A stretch of 13,968 nt of DNA from JBFXDW01 sp050180745 (GCA_050180745.1 JBFXDW010000050.1:1-13968); one strand, 5' to 3'. Counted from the first letter of the stretch, positions 6,643 to 13,421 are shown. Numbers and translations are program-made. The notes: a model not told the origin generated them from the letters alone.

Positions 6643-7868
6643 GAGACTCTCCGTAGCTGAGGCATGGGCTGTGGCATAGGTTGAGCCAGCATGGCATCAT
6701 AAATCTCGAATAAAGAATCTCGCCATACATCCATAGGGAAATAGTCACAAACAAAGTCGCGAGTTGCGATGGCAACGTCAATGCGGCGAGGGGGGCTCAT
6801 GGCCAAAGCTTCATTGAAAGCTTTATAGAGTCCCTTGTTGTCTTCCGGAGGAATGACCCATGCGGTTTTGTCTTTTTGAACCAGTTCGGCGTTTGCGCCG
6901 CAGTCAGTGACGATGACGGGGCGACCTATCGCTTGGGCGGCGAGCAGTTCTGGCGCCTGTCCTCGAGGCAGCGTGTTTGTTGCGACGACAAGACTCGCCA
7001 GCCAGCAGGCGGCGGGCCAGTCTGTACAGAGTTCAGGCATGATGACTTTGCCTTCAAGGCCATATGCCACAAGCATCTTTTCGATTTTGGCGCGTGTGCC
7101 GGGGTTGTGGCGATCATGGCTGATCAGGACGAGAAAGATGTCTTTATTTTTGAGCGCGCCAAGAGTTTTAAGCAGGTCTTGATGGCCCGCTCCTGGCGTA
7201 AAAGGCGTGGCCATGATGATGACGCTGGCTTGCTCTGGTAAACGCCAGAGTTTAGACAGCTTATGAATGCGCTCTGGTGTCACGCGAACCGCTTCGTACC
7301 AGTTAAGATCAACGCCGGGATAAACGCGGTATAGAAATTTAGTCTCGAGCTTAAAATCGTCGCGTAGATGTTGCGCCATGTAATCGGTCGGCACGCGGAA
7401 TCGTGCGCCACAAGTGGCGGCGCGTTGTAAAATTCGTCGTTGTGTGCCTGTTACAGGGGCGGGGGTCGTCAAATCAAGAAGAAAGGGAATTTTATGTTTG
7501 CGTGCTAGTTTTGTAGCGAGGTTGATCATCTCAAAGCCATGCGCATGGATGAGAGCAGGGTGCTCACGTGCGATAAGGCGGCTTACGATATGACGACTGC
7601 GAAGCTGGCTAAAAGAATGGTCTTTACCAAAGGGGATTTCTGTGTGGCGAATGGCGGCACGTTCAGCCTCAATGACCCATGGGCCTCCTGCTGTAGCAGC
7701 CAGAGGTCGCCAGCCCGCACGGTGCGTTTGAATGGCCATATCCAACATTTCTCGTGCGTTAGCACCGATTTCCAGATCTGGGGCAAGGTGCAGGACGGCC
7801 GTTTTCTGGGCGGTAGGCCGTTTGTTTTGCCAGAATTTTCTGTTAGACTGAGGCTCTGTGTGTGACAT
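6639..7868 (-). CDS. GT4-type glycosyltransferase
   Basis: This 409-aa protein looks like a GT-B fold, family 4 glycosyltransferase. The N-terminal half has APDLEIGANAREMLDMA, the equivalent of the glycine-rich loop near the start of GT4 proteins, and IHAHGFE near residues 107-113. The C-terminal half has YPGVD, a HDRHNPGTRAKIEKML segment, and PELLAAQAIGRPVIVTDCG followed by AELV, the region of the donor-binding E-x7-E motif although not in its canonical form. A short QPMPQPMPQ repeat ends the protein. The substrate is not predictable; lipopolysaccharide, capsule or another surface glycan would be typical. No signal peptide or membrane segment was seen. The start ATG 7866-7868 faces the divergent hydrolase gene 53 bp away. 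It overlaps ubiE by 4 bp. Confidence 0.85.
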   Translation of the reverse strand: MSHTEPQSNRKFWQNKRPTAQKTAVLHLAPDLEIGANAREMLDMAIQTHRAGWRPLAATAGGPWVIEAERAAIRHTEIPFGKDHSFSQLRSRHIVSRLIAREHPALIHAHGFEMINLATKLARKHKIPFLLDLTTPAPVTGTQRRILQRAATCGARFRVPTDYMAQHLRDDFKLETKFLYRVYPGVDLNWYEAVRVTPERIHKLSKLWRLPEQASVIIMATPFTPGAGHQDLLKTLGALKNKDIFLVLISHDRHNPGTRAKIEKMLVAYGLEGKVIMPELCTDWPAACWLASLVVATNTLPRGQAPELLAAQAIGRPVIVTDCGANAELVQKDKTAWVIPPEDNKGLYKAFNEALAMSPPRRIDVAIATRDFVCDYFPMDVWRDSLFEIYDAMLAQPMPQPMPQLRRVS

Positions 7869-7921
7869 CTATCGAAAAAGGGACTCTCGTAAGCGGAACT
7901 TTATCAAGAGGAACTGAAAAA

Positions 7922-8701
7922 ATGAATCAGGACATCTCATTTCTTACTCTAGCCGATCGGAAGCTTGCCTATCAACAGCGGAAAGCATCAAAAGACAACG
8001 AAGGTAAAGTTGGTATCGTCTTTTTAGGAGGGCTGGCTTCGGATATGTTTGCGACCAAGGCAAGTTTTCTGGATCAGAAATGTGTGGATAAGGGCTATGC
8101 TTATACGCGGTTTGACTATCGGGGGCATGGGCGTTCTTCGGATGAGTTTATTAATGGCTGTATTGGGGATTGGGCCGATGACGCGGTTAAACTTTTCGAT
8201 AACGTTATAACGGGACCGCAGATTCTTGTGGGGTCTTCTATGGGGGGCTGGATCAGTATGCTTTTGATGCGGGAACGTCCGGAGATGGTTGCAGGGTTTA
8301 TTGGAATTGCTGCGGCGCCTGACTTTACGGACAAAATGATTGTTCCAACATTGACACAAACTCAAAGCGAGGCTTTAGAAAAAGAGGGCATTTTTTATGA
8401 AGAAAATGACTATGGAGAGCCTCCTTTGCCTATTACCAAGCGCCTGATGGAGGATGGGGAGCGGCAGTCGGTTTTGAATGACCCAACGATGTTCGAGGGG
8501 CCAGTTCGTTTGTTGCAGGGTCAAAATGATAAAGAGGTACCTTGGGAGTTTGCAACACGGATTGCGCAGAATGTAACAAGCCAGAATGTGAAGGTTACGT
8601 TAGTTAAGGATGCCGACCATCGTTTCAGTCGTCCTCAGGATCTAGACATGATTTGGGCGGAGGTTGAGGCTATGTTAGGGAGCTATGAGCTCCCGTCCTA
8701 G
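7922..8701 (+). CDS. Alpha/beta hydrolase, ABHD10-like
   Basis: This 259-aa single-domain alpha/beta hydrolase has the nucleophile elbow GSSMG with Ser106, the acid Asp203 in QGQNDKEVPW, and His233 in KDADHRFSRP, so the triad is complete. FDYRGHGRSS at 64-73 is a conserved loop. The DKEVPW and DHRFSRP motifs resemble the ABHD10 group (acyl-protein thioesterase/esterase), but the substrate here is unknown. I start at ATG 7922 because AGAGGA lies about 10 nt upstream. The frame is open to GTG 7862, which has no SD and would overlap the divergent glycosyltransferase gene. No signal peptide is visible, so it is probably cytoplasmic. It converges on the bacteriohemerythrin gene, sharing CTAG at the two stops. 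Confidence 0.9.
   Translation: MNQDISFLTLADRKLAYQQRKASKDNEGKVGIVFLGGLASDMFATKASFLDQKCVDKGYAYTRFDYRGHGRSSDEFINGCIGDWADDAVKLFDNVITGPQILVGSSMGGWISMLLMRERPEMVAGFIGIAAAPDFTDKMIVPTLTQTQSEALEKEGIFYEENDYGEPPLPITKRLMEDGERQSVLNDPTMFEGPVRLLQGQNDKEVPWEFATRIAQNVTSQNVKVTLVKDADHRFSRPQDLDMIWAEVEAMLGSYELPS
8678..8694. terminator. Hairpin at the convergent hydrolase/hemerythrin junction
   Basis: GGGAGCT (8678-8684), an ATG loop, and AGCTCCC (8688-8694) form a perfect 7-bp stem inside the last codons of the hydrolase gene. A T-run follows on the + strand only at 8710-8715, which is too far for a classical intrinsic terminator. It may act as a bidirectional roadblock or 3' end stabiliser between the convergent genes. 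That function is inferred. Confidence 0.4.
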
Positions 8702-9111
8702 TAGATGCCTTTTTTGTTGAAAAAATCAGCGTAGGCTTTGTCTGTTTGCTGAATGTGAGACATGAGCCAGTCGCTCAGGAATCCCAAGAGCTCTAAAATC
8801 GTTTCTTTTTGGTCTTTATGAGTGTGGATGTTATCCTGAAAGTGATCCATGGTTTTGGCAAAGAGACGGTGTTCTTGGACGTGTTCTTCCGCATGGGGGT
8901 AGTTGTATTTCTCGAAATATTCTTCTTCAAGAGCAAGATGTTCATGGACATAGGCCGTGAGTTTTGTCAGGAGTTCTTGCAGGGATGGAGCTTCATTCTT
9001 TTCATGATAAAGATCTCGCAGCTCATTGATATATTGTATAATATTCTTGTGCTGATTGTCGAAAATTTCGATGTTAACACTTAAATATTGACCCCAATAG
9101 AGAAGGGACAT
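8698..9111 (-). CDS. Bacteriohemerythrin
   Basis: This is a non-haem di-iron O2-binding protein of the hemerythrin family, 137 aa. All seven expected ligands are visible: H21, H58, E62, H77, H81, H119 and D124, with spacing matching known bacteriohemerythrins. The N-terminal YWGQYLSVNIEIFDNQH is also characteristic. The start ATG 9109-9111 has a perfect SD (AAGGAGG, 9118-9124) 6 nt upstream. A longer frame adding 12 residues exists but is unlikely. There is no signal peptide or fused signalling domain, so it is a cytosolic O2 carrier, buffer or sensor, the common role of single-domain forms in microaerobic or motile bacteria. A small hairpin lies just upstream of the SD. It converges on the hydrolase gene. 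Confidence 0.95.
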   Translation of the reverse strand: MSLLYWGQYLSVNIEIFDNQHKNIIQYINELRDLYHEKNEAPSLQELLTKLTAYVHEHLALEEEYFEKYNYPHAEEHVQEHRLFAKTMDHFQDNIHTHKDQKETILELLGFLSDWLMSHIQQTDKAYADFFNKKGIY

Positions 9112-9117
9112 GATAGA

Positions 9118-9139
9118 CCTCCTTGCCTGTGTATCAGGC
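9118..9139 (-). promoter_or_regulatory. Shine-Dalgarno and adjacent hairpin of the hemerythrin gene
   Basis: On the - strand, GCCTG-ATACA-CAGGC (9125-9139) forms a 5-bp stem that ends exactly where the SD AAGGAGG (9118-9124) begins. The pairing leaves the SD free but could affect ribosome access or mRNA stability. The 139 bases further upstream up to the gap (9140-9278) hold no convincing gene or consensus promoter. I found no FNR-type site there. Confidence 0.4.
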
Positions 9140-9278
9140 TTGAACACGAGTGTAAGCGAAAAAAGAGAAGTTAAAGTTAATGACAGATGATTTTTAGGGG
9201 AGCTTGTTAGGGTAGGTATAACGGCAAGAATATACTTTTATTTCAAATTGAAAGAAGGTAGATTGCAGCGCCTCTTGG

Positions 9279-9378
9279 NNNNNNNNNNNNNNNNNNNNNN
9301 NNNNNNNNNNNNNNNNNNNNNNNNNNNNNNNNNNNNNNNNNNNNNNNNNNNNNNNNNNNNNNNNNNNNNNNNNNNNNN
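9279..9378. other. Assembly gap of 100 Ns
   Basis: Exactly 100 N characters, the conventional placeholder for a gap of unknown length between scaffolded contigs. Anything about linkage between the genes to the left and the tRNA/element to the right depends on the scaffolding. Confidence 0.98.
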
Positions 9379-9412
9379 TTCTTGAGTTTTAAGAGGGTCT
9401 TTGGATAAGTGC

Positions 9413-9503
9413 GGAGAGGTGGCCGAGTGGTTGAAGGCGCTCGCCTGGAAAGCGGGTATGGGTTAATAACTCATCGAGGGTTCGAATCCCTTCCTCTCCG
9501 CCA
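9413..9503 (+). tRNA. tRNA-Ser(GGA), CCA encoded
   Basis: The acceptor GGAGAGG (9413-9419) pairs with CCTCTCC (9493-9499), followed by discriminator G9500 and an encoded CCA (9501-9503). The D-arm contains GGCCGAGTGGTTGAAGGC. The anticodon stem CTCGC/GCGGG encloses loop CTGGAAA, so the anticodon is GGA (9447-9449), decoding UCC/UCU. The long variable arm (TGGGT-TAATA-ACTCA), typical of tRNA-Ser, and a GGTTCGAATCC T-arm are present. The 3' end of tRNA-Ser genes is a frequent integration site, and accessory genes start soon after. A repeated tRNA 3' end marking the other element boundary is not visible in this window. Confidence 0.97.
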
Positions 9504-9836
9504 TTTTACGATTTTGAACCCTTCTTCCAAGTTTCCGAGGGGTCTGAAACACGCCCGTTTCGGCGGCAACTCCCCACATAACCTCTGAACATTGCCCCAC
9601 GCCCGACGGGCTTGCGCAGGGCGTTTTCGTCTCTCAAAGAGGCCGCTCTCTCGGCAGGCTCTGAACATGATGGCGAAATGTACGGGCGAAAATGTCCAGA
9701 GGTTTCAAGACTTGCCATCGGTCGCGTTCTTTTCACCGTTTCCAATCCATCGTCACGGGAAAATGCGGCTACAAAAGTGGTTTAGTGAAAACAACGACGA
9801 TTTTCGGCCTCGCGCACGTGCGATAAAATTCTGGGC
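9504..9836. other. 333-bp stretch between tRNA-Ser and the recombinase cassette
   Basis: No convincing gene. Open frames on both strands here are short, arginine-rich or overlap the tRNA. It contains small hairpins (GAAAC-acgccc-GTTTC 9546-9561; GCCC-gac-GGGC 9601-9611; CTCT-caa-AGAG 9631-9641) and a repeated decamer CTCTGAACAT (9583-9592 and 9659-9668). It is the natural place for the element's left attachment site and the cassette promoter. Confidence 0.5.
9813..9829 (+). promoter_or_regulatory. Candidate promoter/operator for a leaderless cassette mRNA
   Basis: A perfect 10-bp palindrome CGCACGTGCG (9813-9822) directly abuts a -10-like TAAAAT (9824-9829). Only 7 nt separate that hexamer from the ATG at 9837, and no SD is present, so transcription could start at or near the ATG. 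No good -35 box is seen. The palindrome is a possible operator for a cassette-encoded HTH protein (inference). Confidence 0.35.
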
Positions 9837-10004
9837 ATGATCGAAGAAAACGCCACATCACCCGTAGCCGAAATCGCCCGTATCCTCGCCTTGGGCATTT
9901 TACGCATGCGGGCGGCGAAAAATAACGCAGACCCCTCTCAGAAACCCGTGGACTTCAGAGCGAATGGAAGCATTCATGGCCGCAAGGAGAATGGTCGTGA
10001 ATAA
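9837..10004 (+). CDS. Small conserved-type protein heading the DUF2924/recombinase cassette
   Basis: This 55-residue frame begins MIEENATSPVAEIARILALG, continues with a basic stretch (RMRAAKNN), and ends KPVDFRANGSIHGRKENGRE. I recognise the general pattern from small ORFs that precede DUF2924 genes in alphaproteobacterial elements (a short helix with L/A repeats, then a D-F/C-R-x(2-3)-S-x-H-G tail), but no function is known to me. It has no SD and may be leaderless. Its end overlaps the GTG start of the DUF2924 gene by 8 bp, so coupling is likely. A role as a recombination directionality or accessory factor is conceivable from size and position only. Confidence 0.65.
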   Translation: MIEENATSPVAEIARILALGILRMRAAKNNADPSQKPVDFRANGSIHGRKENGRE

Positions 10005-10458
10005 CGAGGTTTTGATTAAGATTACGGCGTTGAAGACAATGCCCATTGGGCAGTTAAAGAAGCTCTGGAAAGAACTTTACAGAGCGGATGCGCCAGAATT
10101 CAACCGCAACTACCTGGTCAGCCGATTGGCGTACCGCATCCAGGAACTGGCTTGGGGCGGTGACGTCGACATTTTGGAAAAGCGGATGGCAGCGCGCGCC
10201 AAGAGCCTTCTCAGCGACGATTTGAAACAAAGACGCAAGGCGAAAATCCATCGGCCTCCAGTCGGCACGCGCCTTTTGCGCGATTACCAGGGCGTCGAAT
10301 ATCGCGTCACGGTTCTGGCAGACGGCTTTGCCTTCAATGGCCGGAAATATCGCAGCCTGTCCCGCATCGCGCAGATCATCACGGGAACGCCGTGGTCTGG
10401 CCCCGCCTTTTTTGGCCTTGCGCGATCCTCCGATGTGGAAAGGAAGGAAAAGGCATGA
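9997..10458 (+). CDS. DUF2924 family protein
   Basis: This 153-aa protein belongs to DUF2924, a family of unknown function usually encoded next to serine recombinases. Recognisable blocks are an N-terminal ITALKTMPIGQLKKLWKEL helix, RNYLVSRLAYRIQELAWGG in the middle, GTRLLRDYQGVEYRVTVLADG, and the hallmark KYRSLSRIAQIITGTPWSGP with FFGL at the end. I chose GTG 9997 because AAGGAG lies 7 nt upstream and the protein then starts like its relatives. The frame is open to ATG 9964, which would overlap the preceding small gene further. Its stop overlaps the recombinase start (ATGA). A DNA-binding or accessory role in recombination is an inference from constant synteny. Confidence 0.9.
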   Translation: MNNEVLIKITALKTMPIGQLKKLWKELYRADAPEFNRNYLVSRLAYRIQELAWGGDVDILEKRMAARAKSLLSDDLKQRRKAKIHRPPVGTRLLRDYQGVEYRVTVLADGFAFNGRKYRSLSRIAQIITGTPWSGPAFFGLARSSDVERKEKA

Positions 10459-11798
10459 GCGAAATCAAGCGCCGAGTCCGTTGCGCGGTCTACACTCGTA
10501 AATCCACCGAAGAAGGCTTGGACATGGAGTTCAACAGCCTCGACGCCCAGCGCGAGGCTGGAGAGGCATACGTCCTCTCCCAGCGCCACGAGGGCTGGAC
10601 TCTGGTGTCGGATTATTATGACGATGGCGGGTTTTCCGGCGGTTCGATGGAACGCCCTGCGCTGAAACGGCTGATGCGGGACGTGGAGGCCGGAGCCGTC
10701 GATGTGATCGTCGTCTACAAGGTAGATCGCCTGTCGCGGTCTCTTATGGATTTCGCAAAGCTGGTCGAAGTGTTCGACCGCCACAACGTCAGCTTCGTGT
10801 CGGTCACCCAGCAATTCAATACCACCACATCCATGGGGCGGCTGACGCTGAACATCCTTCTGTCCTTCGCGCAATTCGAGCGCGAGGTGATCGGAGAACG
10901 CATCCGCGACAAGCTGGCGGCGTCGAAACGCAAGGGCATGTGGATGGGTGGCACGCCCCCGCTGGGATACGACGTGGTGGCGAGAAAGCTCATCATCAAC
11001 GAGGCCGAGGCAAAGCAGGTCAGGCATATTTTCGAGCGTTTCATCACCCTGCGTTCCGCCACGCTCCTGATGAAGGAATTGAGGACAAGCGGTATTCGCA
11101 CCAAAAGCTATGTCACCCAGACCGGAAACCAGAAGACCGGACGTTTTTTCAGCAAGAACCAGATATATCGCACCCTGCACAACCGCCTTTACCTCGGCGA
11201 GATGCCGCACAAGGACAAATCCTACCCTGGGCAACATGAAGCCATTATCGCCTTGGATTTGTGGAACGAAGCCCACGCCGTCATGCAAATCAGCCCGCGC
11301 ACGCGCGGTCGGAACACCGTGACGAAAACTCCGGCCCTGTTGAAGGGGATCGTCCGATGCGGCGGGTGCGCGTCAGCCATGTCTCCCACGCACTGCCTCA
11401 AAAAGGGCAAGCATTACCGATATTACAAGCCCAGCCAGGTCTTGAAGGGCGGATGCGAGACATGCCCCGTCGGCTCGATCCCCGCCGGAGAGCTTGAGGA
11501 AGTGGTGGTGAACCAGTTAAGGCAGGTTTTTGTCCATCCGGAGATGATTGTCAGGACGTGGGCCGCAGTAAACGCTCAAGACTCCTCCGTGACTGAACAG
11601 GAAGTCAAAAAGGCGCTGAACGATATCGCTCCTGTGTGGAGCGAGTTGTTCCCCGCCGAACAGTCGCGGATTGTGAACCTGCTGATCGAAAGCGTGACCG
11701 TCGATGCCGAGGGCGTCGATATCAAGATGCGGGCAACCGGCCTTGAAAGCCTCGCCCGCGACGTTTCTTCCTATCAAAAGCGTCTGGAGGCCGCATGA
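10455..11798 (+). CDS. Large serine recombinase with zinc ribbon
   Basis: This site-specific recombinase/integrase of the resolvase-invertase superfamily is predicted to cut and rejoin att sites through a 5'-phosphoserine link. With ATG 10455 (after AAGGAAAAGG) it has 447 aa. The catalytic domain (about 8-150) has YTRKS with nucleophile Ser17, the arginine-rich DRLSRS at 91-96, and SFAQFEREVIGERIRDK. A recombinase domain with GTPPLGYD follows, then a zinc ribbon starting VRCGGC and continuing GKHYRYY to CETC. A longer frame to 10392 runs through DUF2924 and is not credible. It is somewhat shorter than many relatives, mainly in the C-terminal coiled-coil part. It is coupled on both sides by ATGA overlaps. 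Probably the mobility enzyme of the tRNA-Ser-proximal element. Confidence 0.95.
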   Translation: MSEIKRRVRCAVYTRKSTEEGLDMEFNSLDAQREAGEAYVLSQRHEGWTLVSDYYDDGGFSGGSMERPALKRLMRDVEAGAVDVIVVYKVDRLSRSLMDFAKLVEVFDRHNVSFVSVTQQFNTTTSMGRLTLNILLSFAQFEREVIGERIRDKLAASKRKGMWMGGTPPLGYDVVARKLIINEAEAKQVRHIFERFITLRSATLLMKELRTSGIRTKSYVTQTGNQKTGRFFSKNQIYRTLHNRLYLGEMPHKDKSYPGQHEAIIALDLWNEAHAVMQISPRTRGRNTVTKTPALLKGIVRCGGCASAMSPTHCLKKGKHYRYYKPSQVLKGGCETCPVGSIPAGELEEVVVNQLRQVFVHPEMIVRTWAAVNAQDSSVTEQEVKKALNDIAPVWSELFPAEQSRIVNLLIESVTVDAEGVDIKMRATGLESLARDVSSYQKRLEAA

Positions 11799-12250
11799 CC
11801 AGCGACGGCCTTGTCATCCGCGTTCCCGTCAAGCTGGTTCGCAGGAACGGCAGAAAACTAGTCTTTACGCCGGACGGCATTGCGCCGCCTAGGATGAATC
11901 CGGAACCGGACGACTTTATCATCAGCGCCGTCTTGCGCGCGCATCTGTGGAACAAGGCGTTGGAAGGCGGAAAAGTGCGGAGCGTCGCCGAATTGGCCAG
12001 AAAGGAAGGATTGAACGAGTCCTACCTGGCTCGCGTCCTGCGGCTCTGTCTTCTCGCGCCGGATATAAAGCAAAGCATTCTCGACGGCCATCACCCCAAG
12101 GGATTACGTCTGATCGACATGCTGAAGCCTTTTCCCCTGATTTGGGACGAGCAAAGAAAATGGTTCGGCTTTAGCCGCTATGCCGATGCGGACGACGATC
12201 TATTGAAACGGTCGAAGGTGTCTTCTTCCTCCGCTTCTTCGCCGAAATAG
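11795..12250 (+). CDS. ParB/KorB-type HTH protein of the recombinase cassette
   Basis: This 151-aa protein starts by ATGA overlap with the recombinase. Residues 1-50 resemble the N-terminus of small proteins found after such recombinases (IRVPVKLVRRNGRKLVF). Residues about 62-105 form a helix-turn-helix of KorB/ParB type: SVAELARKEGLNESYLARVL followed by LCLLAPDIKQSILDGHHPKGL. The block PFPLIWDEQRKWFGF (112-126) is where relatives normally end. The remaining 25 residues are low-complexity (D- and S-rich) and read antisense to the end of the convergent immA-like gene. This suggests the original stop was lost: an out-of-frame TAG sits at 12172-12174, so a one-base deletion in the preceding T-run would explain it. 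It is probably a DNA-binding regulator or accessory factor. Confidence 0.82.
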   Translation: MTSDGLVIRVPVKLVRRNGRKLVFTPDGIAPPRMNPEPDDFIISAVLRAHLWNKALEGGKVRSVAELARKEGLNESYLARVLRLCLLAPDIKQSILDGHHPKGLRLIDMLKPFPLIWDEQRKWFGFSRYADADDDLLKRSKVSSSSASSPK

Positions 12251-13098
12251 CCGACGGGCGCACGGTCGTCGAACAACAATAACGAGATAGTCATGTCGTA
12301 GCTATCGGCCAGCAGGGTCATCTCGCGGACGCCTTCCTTGAACGGCCATACGCCAACGGCGTGGTCGGTTCCTGCCTCGTTATCGAAAAACGGGTCTTTG
12401 CGCGCTGCAAGAGATTGGGCAGGAAGTTCGATGGTATTCTTCTTGTAAGCCAAGAATAAGCCGGACTTGAATGCCTCATCGCTCGGCTTCGCCCATTTGA
12501 CGAACCCATCACGGGTGACGACGATCATTGCTCGCTTACTTGTAAAACTGATCCATTTGAGGAGCGCGGCGGTGATGGACACGTCGAAATGGTCGGCAAC
12601 ATGCTGCATCAGGTGGAGGTTCAGCGTCTCGCCCTTCATCTGATCCTCGAACAGGTTTCTTGGCATCAGAAGATAGGACGCAAATTCGTTAGCCTCCGCT
12701 TCGAGCTTTTTCTGAGCGGCGTCCCAACTCATCATCTCATCGCGCCCGCATTTAATGCCGTTCGCAAGGGCGGCACGATGAAGGAGGTAATGACCAAATT
12801 CGTGTGCCAACGTAAAATTGATACGTCCGCGCGACCTAACGGCGTCGTTATAGACGATGCCCCATTGCCCCTTCTTTTGCGGAACAGGAATCATCATGCC
12901 GTCGAAGTCAGACGACATCGATCCCGCGCTTACATAGGTTATTGGCTCAGAGGGGAAGAACTGCTTGGATACCTCGCAGGCGATTTCCTGCACCTTGATG
13001 GGGTACATGCTTTCCCCCGTCGTGTCCTGAAAATGCTGCAATATCTTAGAGAGCCGGATTGCCCAAGCGGCGGGGGTCGTAGGAAGGGTGGCCGTCAC
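12178..13098 (-). CDS. ImmA/IrrE family zinc metallopeptidase
   Basis: COG2856/DUF955-type protein, 306 aa from GTG 13096-13098. The catalytic motif LAHEFGHYLLH gives H99, E100 and H103, and the downstream EAEANEFASYLLMP block (about 133-146) supplies the third ligand. The C-terminal part (about 165-290) is a less conserved domain that in this family may sense a signal. In ICEBs1 and related elements, ImmA cleaves its partner XRE repressor to induce the element. The start overlaps the xre stop (GTGA), with GGGGGGA 6 nt upstream, so the pair is translationally coupled; a TTG 5 codons upstream is rejected. Its acidic/serine C-terminus (EEAEEEDTFDRFNRSSSASA) overlaps the convergent ParB-like gene by 73 bp. 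A toxin-like role is possible but less supported. Confidence 0.9.
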   Translation of the reverse strand: MTATLPTTPAAWAIRLSKILQHFQDTTGESMYPIKVQEIACEVSKQFFPSEPITYVSAGSMSSDFDGMMIPVPQKKGQWGIVYNDAVRSRGRINFTLAHEFGHYLLHRAALANGIKCGRDEMMSWDAAQKKLEAEANEFASYLLMPRNLFEDQMKGETLNLHLMQHVADHFDVSITAALLKWISFTSKRAMIVVTRDGFVKWAKPSDEAFKSGLFLAYKKNTIELPAQSLAARKDPFFDNEAGTDHAVGVWPFKEGVREMTLLADSYDMTISLLLFDDRAPVGYFGEEAEEEDTFDRFNRSSSASA

Positions 13099-13421
13099 GT
13101 ATCGTCCCCCCAAGAATCGATGATTTTCATGATCTTTTTGCGGTCATCTTCCCCCATTTTATCAAGCTTACGGAACAGCGCTTGCTTCATGACCTCGTCA
13201 TCGGGGCTGGCCTTGCCTTCGTCGAGCAGGAAAACCGTGGTCACGCCGAGGACTTCGGCGATCTTTTGCAGCTTTTCCGCCGAGGGCTTCTTGGTTTCGC
13301 GGTTTTCCAACTCCCAGATGTAACCTTTGCTGGAATCCGTCTTTTCCGCCAGTTGCTCCAGGGTCAAATCCTTTTCCTTGCGCAACTGCCGGATTTTATC
13401 CCCCAAGGATGTACTCACCAT
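13095..13421 (-). CDS. XRE-family transcriptional regulator
   Basis: This 108-aa protein has an N-terminal HTH_3 (Cro/CI) domain at about 6-66: LGDKIRQLRKEKDLTLEQLA, the turn TDSSKGYIWELENRE, and a PSAEKLQKIAEVLGVT helix pair. A short acidic/basic tail (67-108) may hold the dimerisation or protease-cleavage region. The start is ATG 13419-13421, with GGAG 5 nt upstream. It is the first gene of an xre-immA pair and faces the Cas2-like gene across a divergent promoter region with inverted repeats. This fits an autoregulated repressor that also controls the divergent genes, relieved by its metallopeptidase partner. That regulatory link is inferred from the arrangement. Confidence 0.92.
   Translation of the reverse strand: MVSTSLGDKIRQLRKEKDLTLEQLAEKTDSSKGYIWELENRETKKPSAEKLQKIAEVLGVTTVFLLDEGKASPDDEVMKQALFRKLDKMGEDDRKKIMKIIDSWGDDT

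Noticed and set aside
7862..7921. GTG start 20 codons upstream for the alpha/beta hydrolase
   Set aside because: No SD before GTG 7862 and it would overlap the divergent glycosyltransferase start; ATG 7922 has a good SD.
9471..9668. Open frame on the - strand ending RRGRDSNPR
   Set aside because: The C-terminal residues are the translated complement of the tRNA-Ser T-arm and acceptor. This is a well-known spurious protein type produced by frames running into tRNA genes.
9506..9745. 79-aa - strand frame beginning METVKRTRPM
   Set aside because: Low-complexity basic and serine composition, no SD or domain, and overlap with another equally open frame. More likely non-coding leader sequence.
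9592..9840. 82-aa + strand frame upstream of the cassette whose stop overlaps the next ATG (ATGA)
   Set aside because: The overlap imitates the cassette's other junctions, but the protein is arginine-rich at the start, has no SD, no recognisable domain, and runs through the region with hairpins and the palindrome. It is kept as a remote possibility only.
9964..9996. ATG 9964 as start of the DUF2924 gene
   Set aside because: GTG 9997 has AAGGAG at 7 nt, and the resulting N-terminus fits the family. The extension adds MEAFMAARRMV, which looks unrelated.
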